Assembly (NCBI RefSeq): GCF_026586665.1
Contig: NZ_JAODIY010000045.1
Span: 1-45,401 of the forward strand
DNA from: Halovenus rubra
GTDB lineage: Archaea > Halobacteriota > Halobacteria > Halobacteriales > Haloarculaceae
Reading direction: 5' to 3'
Length of the DNA: 45,401 nucleotides
In this document: positions 41,249 to 45,401 of the stretch, in pieces
Position numbering within the stretch: the stretch's first letter is position 1
How the letters are laid out: each line of letters begins with the position of its first letter
Notes under the pieces: model-generated
Database searches by the model: none
The model's input: only the letters and a program-made list of their open reading frames with translations
What the model was told of the DNA's origin: nothing
Made by a program: the position numbers and the translations under genes

Positions 41249-41275
41249 GCGCCTTTTCTCGAGCGCAATAATAAC
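41249..41275 (-). promoter_or_regulatory. Promoter cassette copy F (orphan or long-leader)
   Basis: On the minus strand GTTATTATTG (41266-41275) is followed by a weak inverted repeat with GCGC arms (41249-41252 and 41263-41266). The adjoining TTAACCAAC-type repeat is perfect. The nearest large gene on this strand starts 220 nt away. Confidence 0.48.
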
Positions 41276-41280
41276 ACCTC

Positions 41281-41323
41281 ATTAACCAACATCACCTCTG
41301 TAACCCGGGAATTGTTGGTTAAT
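41281..41323. repeat. Operator-like inverted repeat ATTAACCAACA / TGTTGGTTAAT
   Basis: Perfect 11-bp arms (41281-41291 and 41313-41323) are separated by 21 nt. This is the third copy of the repeat also found at 2661-2702 and 4165-4203, again just upstream of a promoter cassette. Confidence 0.6.
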
Positions 41324-41388
41324 CGAATACTTCGCTGATAGGCGTGACGAATTTCACAAAAGACAGTTGGATGGCCTTCTGCCCGCGA

Positions 41389-41778
41389 CTATTCTCGTTC
41401 TTCGAGGGCGATCCGCCTTGCTTCAGCGACAAGTCCGTGGGCATCGGACATTGCTTCCGCATCAAGAGCGACGGCGGCTCCAATCCCGTCTTCGAGAACG
41501 AAATTCATCTCGATAACGTTCTCGAAGCACTGCACAAGGCAGGTGAGCTGTCCGTGATCTTCTGAAAAGGTATTCTCGTATATTGGCGCCGTCAACGATT
41601 CCATTCGGGACTCGTCAATTGCTGATTCGAGTTCGTCTGTCGTATATTGCTCAGCGACGTCATCCCTGAGATGGACGATTTCGTACGTGTCTCCCTCGTA
41701 TTTCACGATACTCCGGAGATTCCCGTCAGTTCGTTGCTCGAAGAAGTTCTCGAGCCGGGTGGCCATCCTTGTCGCCAT
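41389..41778 (-). CDS. DUF7522-like haloarchaeal protein
   Basis: This 129-aa protein resembles a haloarchaeal family I recall as DUF7522: NLRSIVKYEGDTYEIVHLRDDV near residue 20, TTDELESAIDESRMESL, then CFENVIEMNFVLEDGIGAAVALD. It is a soluble alpha/beta protein with no enzymatic motif. Start at ATG 41778 (MATRMATRL); another ATG nine codons upstream is possible. It has no promoter cassette upstream. Function unknown. Confidence 0.6.
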   Translation of the reverse strand: MATRMATRLENFFEQRTDGNLRSIVKYEGDTYEIVHLRDDVAEQYTTDELESAIDESRMESLTAPIYENTFSEDHGQLTCLVQCFENVIEMNFVLEDGIGAAVALDAEAMSDAHGLVAEARRIALEERE

Positions 41779-41994
41779 ATTACCAACTCGTGTCTCTTTC
41801 AACATAGGTTTAAGCCAAAGAAATCACAATATTGTATCAAATCTGGTCAGATTTTGCTCTTCAGTTTCTCTGTATACGGGCAATCTGCTCGGGAGTGGGG
41901 GTATACTGGAAGCAGGCACTCTGAATTTGGTCTAGAGACTGTGTAGAGTCGCGAGCCAGTGTCGTCGGTGCGCTCCTGTCGGTCGTTGTACCGC

Positions 41995-42588
41995 TCAGTT
42001 CGCGCCCGATTTTCTCGAGCGCCTCGACACCACGTTCGAGGAGCTGGTGGGTGGCTCGCGCCAGTCGAAGCGTCTCCACCAGTGCTCCCCCTTCGGAGGT
42101 TCGATGAGGTCGTTGCTCTCTCCAGCGAGTTCCCAGATTACCCGTTCTACGTCAGCATCCTCGGCAACCGTCCGATGTGCGAGCAGGGCAGGATATGCAC
42201 GGTCGCCCTGACTGCAGAGCACGACCAGCCACTCGTCGCTTCCATCCCCGAGTACGATGTAGTGGTCGCGATCAGCGCGCTGGAAGACCCGCCGGTCCGG
42301 ACGGGAGACGGTTCGCCAGTTCTCGGGGAGCGTCGGCGACGGCCGTCCGCCGTCGGGGAGGTCGACGACATCGTCGGGAGGGTCGCCATCGCGGCGTCGA
42401 GCTCCTCGCCGGTTCGGGGTCGCCTCGCGTGGGTCTCGACGAGGAATGTCGAACTTCTGCATCCACTTCGAGACCGTCTGTTGTGTACAGCCTAGTTCAT
42501 CCGCGATCTTGACCGTGCTCAGCTCCTGTTTCCAGTAGAGTTCGTGGAGGAGCGATTCGTCTCGCCAGGGGTGATGTGCATCTGTCAT
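41995..42588 (-). CDS. HTH-domain protein under cassette H, probably frameshifted
   Basis: The N-terminus has a helix-turn-helix (ELSTVKIADELGCTQQTVSKWMQKF, residues 23-47), then a basic linker (RRGARRRDGD) and a domain with DRDHYIVLGDGSDEWLVVLCSQGDRAYPALLAHRTVAEDAD. After GEHWW the current frame turns into low-quality sequence (RRFDWREPPTSSS), while another frame carries a natural amphipathic continuation (ETLRLARATHQLLERGVEAL, to 41861). One missing base in GGTGGAG explains both. The true protein probably ends near 41861. Probably a DNA-binding protein of unknown target. Confidence 0.55.
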   Translation of the reverse strand: MTDAHHPWRDESLLHELYWKQELSTVKIADELGCTQQTVSKWMQKFDIPRRDPREATPNRRGARRRDGDPPDDVVDLPDGGRPSPTLPENWRTVSRPDRRVFQRADRDHYIVLGDGSDEWLVVLCSQGDRAYPALLAHRTVAEDADVERVIWELAGESNDLIEPPKGEHWWRRFDWREPPTSSSNVVSRRSRKSGAN

Positions 42589-42623
42589 AGCTGTGTTCGA
42601 AAGTGTCCGTTAAGGGACTCCCG

Positions 42624-42646
42624 CCCCCTTCAAGGGGGAAATAAAC
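42624..42646 (-). promoter_or_regulatory. Promoter cassette copy H
   Basis: On the minus strand GTTTATT (42640-42646) is followed by the perfect inverted repeat CCCCCTT-G-AAGGGGG (42624-42638), 51 nt before the ATG at 42588. It has one of the best boxes of the set. Confidence 0.6.
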
Positions 42647-42671
42647 CTCTCTGCCGCAGTAATGGCGGCTG

Positions 42672-42719
42672 TTCAAGCGGCTCTTTGACTCTCCAGAAAA
42701 CATTTATCAGCCGCTTGAA
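42672..42719. promoter_or_regulatory. Inverted repeat TTCAAGCGGCT / AGCCGCTTGAA at lipoprotein promoter
   Basis: Perfect 11-bp arms (42672-42682 and 42709-42719) are separated by 26 nt. The spacer includes a TATA-like CATTTATC. The downstream arm ends 11 nt before the lipoprotein ATG. It looks like an operator pair around a promoter. Confidence 0.55.
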
Positions 42720-42730
42720 AACAGGGAACT

Positions 42731-44233
42731 ATGCGCCGCCGCACTGTCCTCGCAAGTCTCACTGCCGGCATCGGATCACTTGCCGGGTGTAGTACAACGC
42801 TCGGCGGGACAACGGAGACACCGACTACGACACCAACCGAACAGCCAACTGAATCACCGACACCGACCTCCAATGATCCCAGTGAAAACGAGGAATGGGA
42901 GCTCGGGGCCGCGAGCATCATCGACCTGACGACAGCCAACCGTACCTATGCACTTGCGCCTCTCCGCTATCGCTCCGACGATGGCGCAAGCATCAGGATG
43001 CGGTTCTCGTCGACGGCGACATCGGAGGGTCCTGCGACGGTCGAAGCAACGCTCACCAACGAGAACCCCTTCGAGAACACATTTCGGTTGGACTGGACGC
43101 CCCCTTTCGGGCGACTCTTTAGCGATATCCCCCATCCGATGGGAGAACGGAGTGGCGACTTTACGTATCGTGTCGGGTTGATATTTGCCCCGACGGCGAA
43201 CCACGATCTCGTCGAGGATCCGCCTGACATCCAGCGTGCCGACGATGGCTACTGGCGACTTGCCTCTGATACAACCCCGGAACTCCCCGAGCGAGTTCGC
43301 CTTTCGCCGGGTGAAACTATCCATGGAGAGTACGCTCTGGTCGGTCGCGCCGAAGGGGTGGGACGTGGACGGCCACCAGGCGTCTACGAGTTCTCCCGAG
43401 CGGGCGAGCGGCCGCTTCGAGTGGCTGTTTGGCCGACCGACTCGCCCGGCCCAGCCACCGACTCGCAGTTCGCAGGCATGTCGGTTCCTGCGCTTCCGGG
43501 TGACAGCGATACGGCATGGTTCCACAACGCTGACGCGAGTTCCCCGACGTTCGTCCGCCCAAGCACCGAGCAGACGAGTTTACCTGCCCGTATCGAGTTC
43601 ACGTTCATTAATCGGGCTCGGGAGGCGGAGGGGTGTGGCCACTGGAACGTCTACAAACTTCAGGGTGGAGAATGGTTCCACCTCGGTCCGTACGTTCAGG
43701 ATGCTGTCTGCCATCGCCTCTCACCCGGACATGCAGAAACCTGGGCTCTGCGGGCTGCGACTTCCGAGATGGCTCCGTGTGAGGCGCAGAGCTATCCGTT
43801 CCTCGGCGGCGGACGTTACGCCGCCGTCGCGGGCTACGGTCACGCGACAGCCCAAAGTGGAGCCCTCGTCGAGATTGACGCGCCACCAGTGACTGTCGTC
43901 CCGACCGATGATGTCACGACCCAGCGTGACAGCGGAACAGTGACGGCGACCTCGGATCGCTGGCGAACGGCTCCCGACTCTGAGGGACGTTCACGCGTGT
44001 CCCTTGTGCTCGAACCGGTAGGCAATGCTAACCGACGGCTTATCGCCGAACAGGTGATGCGCCGCCGCTATCGCGGGTATCGGAATACCCTCGCGTTTGT
44101 TGCCTCGGACGTGGAGCGTGTCGTCCTTCGCACAGACGACCGAACGGCTGACTGGACCGTTGGTTACGACGATGGGACAGCCCAGTTCCTATACGAAGAG
44201 CAAGCGTACCGCATTACGAAACGTACACCTTGA
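42731..44233 (+). CDS. Exported lipoprotein of unknown function
   Basis: This 500-aa protein has a lipoprotein signal (MRRRTVLASLTAGIGSLAGC) with twin-Arg-like residues and a lipobox Cys at about residue 20. A Thr/Pro/Ser-rich linker follows (TETPTTTPTEQPTESPTP), typical of surface-anchored haloarchaeal proteins. The rest is beta-rich, with a pair of short cysteine-containing segments (EGCGHW, DAVCHRL). I recognise no enzyme motif. Anchored on the outside of the membrane. Its promoter carries an 11-bp inverted repeat. Confidence 0.75.
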   Translation: MRRRTVLASLTAGIGSLAGCSTTLGGTTETPTTTPTEQPTESPTPTSNDPSENEEWELGAASIIDLTTANRTYALAPLRYRSDDGASIRMRFSSTATSEGPATVEATLTNENPFENTFRLDWTPPFGRLFSDIPHPMGERSGDFTYRVGLIFAPTANHDLVEDPPDIQRADDGYWRLASDTTPELPERVRLSPGETIHGEYALVGRAEGVGRGRPPGVYEFSRAGERPLRVAVWPTDSPGPATDSQFAGMSVPALPGDSDTAWFHNADASSPTFVRPSTEQTSLPARIEFTFINRAREAEGCGHWNVYKLQGGEWFHLGPYVQDAVCHRLSPGHAETWALRAATSEMAPCEAQSYPFLGGGRYAAVAGYGHATAQSGALVEIDAPPVTVVPTDDVTTQRDSGTVTATSDRWRTAPDSEGRSRVSLVLEPVGNANRRLIAEQVMRRRYRGYRNTLAFVASDVERVVLRTDDRTADWTVGYDDGTAQFLYEEQAYRITKRTP

Positions 44234-44329
44234 CTATTGTATCCGTTTCAGGGTTCGTATACAGGCTAGAATCAGCTCGATTTCGGGGTCAGAATCGGCG
44301 ACACATTCTCGCGCCGGTTCAAATGCAAG

Positions 44330-44593
44330 TTATGGTGGGAGGTGACGGTCGTAGATATTCCGGCGATGCCCAACCGCCTCAACGATCAGGACATCCTCAT
44401 CCCGGTCCCACGTGATGATCGCACGGTAGTCACCGGCACGAAGCTTGTAGTACGGATACCCGCTGAGTTTTTCGAGACGATGAGAGGTCCAGTCTTTCGC
44501 CTCGTCGAGTTTCTTCACTAACCGCTCTTGCGCTTCCGATTCGAGTCCCTCCAGCAAATCGAGTGCTTTCGGTGTCCACTCGATCTCAGTCAT
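44330..44593 (-). CDS. RelE/ParE-family toxin
   Basis: This 87-aa protein of the RelE/ParE fold reads IEWTPKALDLLEGLESEAQERLVKKL, YYKLRAGDYRAIITWDRDEDVLIVEAVGHRRNIYDR. The conserved basic and aromatic C-terminal segment (GHRRNIY) is typical of RelE mRNA interferases. It overlaps the upstream antitoxin gene by 8 nt and is cotranscribed with it. A toxin-antitoxin pair fits a plasmid-maintenance role. Confidence 0.88.
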   Translation of the reverse strand: MTEIEWTPKALDLLEGLESEAQERLVKKLDEAKDWTSHRLEKLSGYPYYKLRAGDYRAIITWDRDEDVLIVEAVGHRRNIYDRHLPP

Positions 44594-44864
44594 CGATTCC
44601 CAGCCGGTCCTTCACGTCGTCCTGCGACACCGTCTCGCCCTGCTCCCGCTGCTTGCGGCTTTCGGCCAGATGCTCCAGCGCTTCCTCGGACAGCTGCGTT
44701 GGCGGGTTGACAGCGTCCCGAAGCGCGTCGCGGATGAACTCGGATTTGTTCGCGTAGCCACGTTTCTCCCAGACGTCGTCGACCTGTGCCAGTAGCGACT
44801 GTGGCACCCGGACGTTGATCTTCTCCATTTCACCGTCGCCGCCGGCGTCGCTGTCAGTGCTCAT
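44586..44864 (-). CDS. RHH (CopG-type) antitoxin of the RelE-like toxin
   Basis: This 92-aa protein has an RHH DNA-binding domain (KINVRVPQSLLAQVDDVWEKRG, then NKSEFIRDALRDAV) at about residues 14-52 and a charged, flexible C-terminal tail (LAESRKQREQGETVSQDDV), expected to wrap the toxin. An internal ATG (MEKINV) is an alternative start. It precedes and overlaps the toxin gene. It probably autorepresses the operon. Confidence 0.85.
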   Translation of the reverse strand: MSTDSDAGGDGEMEKINVRVPQSLLAQVDDVWEKRGYANKSEFIRDALRDAVNPPTQLSEEALEHLAESRKQREQGETVSQDDVKDRLGIDD

Positions 44865-44883
44865 ATGCTGTGATACGCCTGTA

Positions 44884-45075
44884 TCACGTAAGTAGCTTCG
44901 GTTGGATACGCGAACTGTGGTTAACGAGGTCGAGACTGCGTGCGAGGGAGAGCCGCCGATGCTCCGAGAAGTTCAGGACGACGGCTTGGCCGTCGGCGCG
45001 GAAGCCGACGTATTCGACTGCGTCTCGGTGAGCCTGACCTGGCGATGCGACTGGAACCGATTCCGAACTGGCCAT
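44884..45075 (-). CDS. 63-aa hypothetical protein under cassette I
   Basis: The frame reads MASSESVPVASPGQAHRDAV, then EYVGFRADGQAVVLNFSEHRRL. It has no known family motif, no membrane segment and no cysteines. An ATG six codons upstream (45093, MNGNVP) is also possible. Cassette I lies 47-65 nt upstream, which supports transcription. It ends 20 nt upstream of the antitoxin start on the same strand, so it might be the first gene of that operon. Confidence 0.5.
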   Translation of the reverse strand: MASSESVPVASPGQAHRDAVEYVGFRADGQAVVLNFSEHRRLSLARSLDLVNHSSRIQPKLLT

Positions 45076-45126
45076 AGGTACATTCCCGTTCATTCGTTGC
45101 TCGCGGGCGGTTCGGTGACCCCCGCA

Positions 45127-45147
45127 CCCCTCTCGGGGGCAATAAAC
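45127..45147 (-). promoter_or_regulatory. Promoter cassette copy I
   Basis: On the minus strand GTTTATT (45141-45147) is followed by CCCC-GAGA-GGGG (45127-45138), 47-65 nt before the candidate starts of the 63-aa gene. This is a perfect match to the box of copies A and H. Confidence 0.58.
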
Positions 45148-45401
45148 ACCACCAGCCCAGAATTGTCCTTGAGTTACAACGGATCCGCTGATTTGCTCTA
45201 CGAGGGTGGAGCTGCTCAGACCATTTCCTGTTGGAGTAATTCCTGTAAACACGGGAGTCCCGAACGTTAACTACCGGGGAAGCATAGGTCTATGTATGAG
45301 CCTGTCATAGAATCCATCTCATAGCTTCTCACAGCCCGGTTCGTTTCCTCGCTCATAGTTGGTGATTGCAATGACAACCCGGAGGCAGAGCGCAACGAAA
45401 A
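45148..45401. other. No recognised gene at the right edge
   Basis: I see no supported gene here. An ATG at 45371 opens a plus-strand frame (MTTRRQSATK) that runs off the window and could be the start of a gene, but ten codons are too few to judge. Confidence 0.25.

Noticed and set aside
801-45147. Cassette hairpins as transcription terminators
   Set aside because: On the gene strand the T-rich box precedes the hairpin instead of following it, and on the other strand the hairpin is followed by AATAAAC, not a T-tract. Every copy is 5' of a minus-strand gene.
1-45401. tRNA or rRNA genes
   Set aside because: I found no cloverleaf with conserved T-loop sequence and no rRNA-like conserved segments on either strand.

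Overview
The window looks like accessory DNA (plasmid or genomic island) of a halophilic archaeon of class Halobacteria. The evidence is the acidic, GC-rich coding sequence, the Bat-type regulator domains, the many small zinc-ribbon proteins, archaeal TnpB elements and genes typical of haloarchaeal replicons. I see no rRNA, tRNA or CRISPR array.

Layout. (1) 0.1-4.2 kb: minus-strand genes for an ArdC-like antirestriction protein (truncated), a 115-aa unknown, a DUF6610-like protein, and a DUF932-like protein followed by a 43-aa zinc-finger protein. Each transcription unit starts with the same promoter cassette. (2) 4.3-6.9 kb: CDF metal transporter plus a SpoIIAA-like protein, a winged-helix/membrane-protein pair and a small winged-helix protein. 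(3) 6.9-8.5 kb: TnpB element with a divergent 47-aa ribbon-helix-helix (RHH) gene. (4) 8.6-13.1 kb: frameshifted halocyanin, multicopper oxidase, broken DUF488, SMR exporter, deaminase, DoxX remnant. (5) 13.1-16.0 kb: sulfur module (small membrane protein, YeiH-type exporter, Bat-type HTH regulator, rhodanese). (6) 16.1-29.0 kb: oxidoreductase, broken MFS, hemD, divergent deoxyhypusine synthase homologue, amidase with frameshifted tail, glutamate dehydrogenase operon, 960-aa PAS/GAF/Bat regulator, MFS, DsbA-like protein. (7) 29.1-38.1 kb: metal resistance, with a copper-type chaperone, P1B ATPase and its regulator, a NicO transporter and NikR separated by a second TnpB/RHH element, mercuric reductase with a divergent HxlR-type regulator, and a peroxiredoxin. 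(8) 38.1-45.4 kb: second DUF932-like gene, GmrSD-like DUF262/DUF1524 nuclease, DUF7522-like protein, frameshifted HTH protein, lipoprotein, RelE/RHH toxin-antitoxin pair and a small unknown.

The strongest non-obvious signal is a repeated regulatory cassette, seen nine times and always reading on the minus strand: a GTTTATT-like box followed at once by a GC-rich inverted repeat, 29-67 nt before a start codon. In three copies a second inverted repeat (TTAACCAAC, about 20-23 nt, GTTGGTTAA) lies just upstream. The cassettes sit in front of the ArdC-like gene, both DUF932-like genes, the DUF6610-like gene, four unknown or HTH genes, and a truncated remnant next to the GmrSD-like gene. They look like a dispersed, co-regulated plasmid/defence regulon. 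The second strong signal is the pair of TnpB elements: each has a divergent RHH gene and 8-nt-period operator-like repeats between the two genes, and both TnpBs lack the usual RuvC-II glutamate.

Several genes between 8.6 and 21.9 kb, and one at 42.0 kb, carry single frameshifts or a nonsense codon. These are either decay of accessory DNA or consensus sequencing errors.
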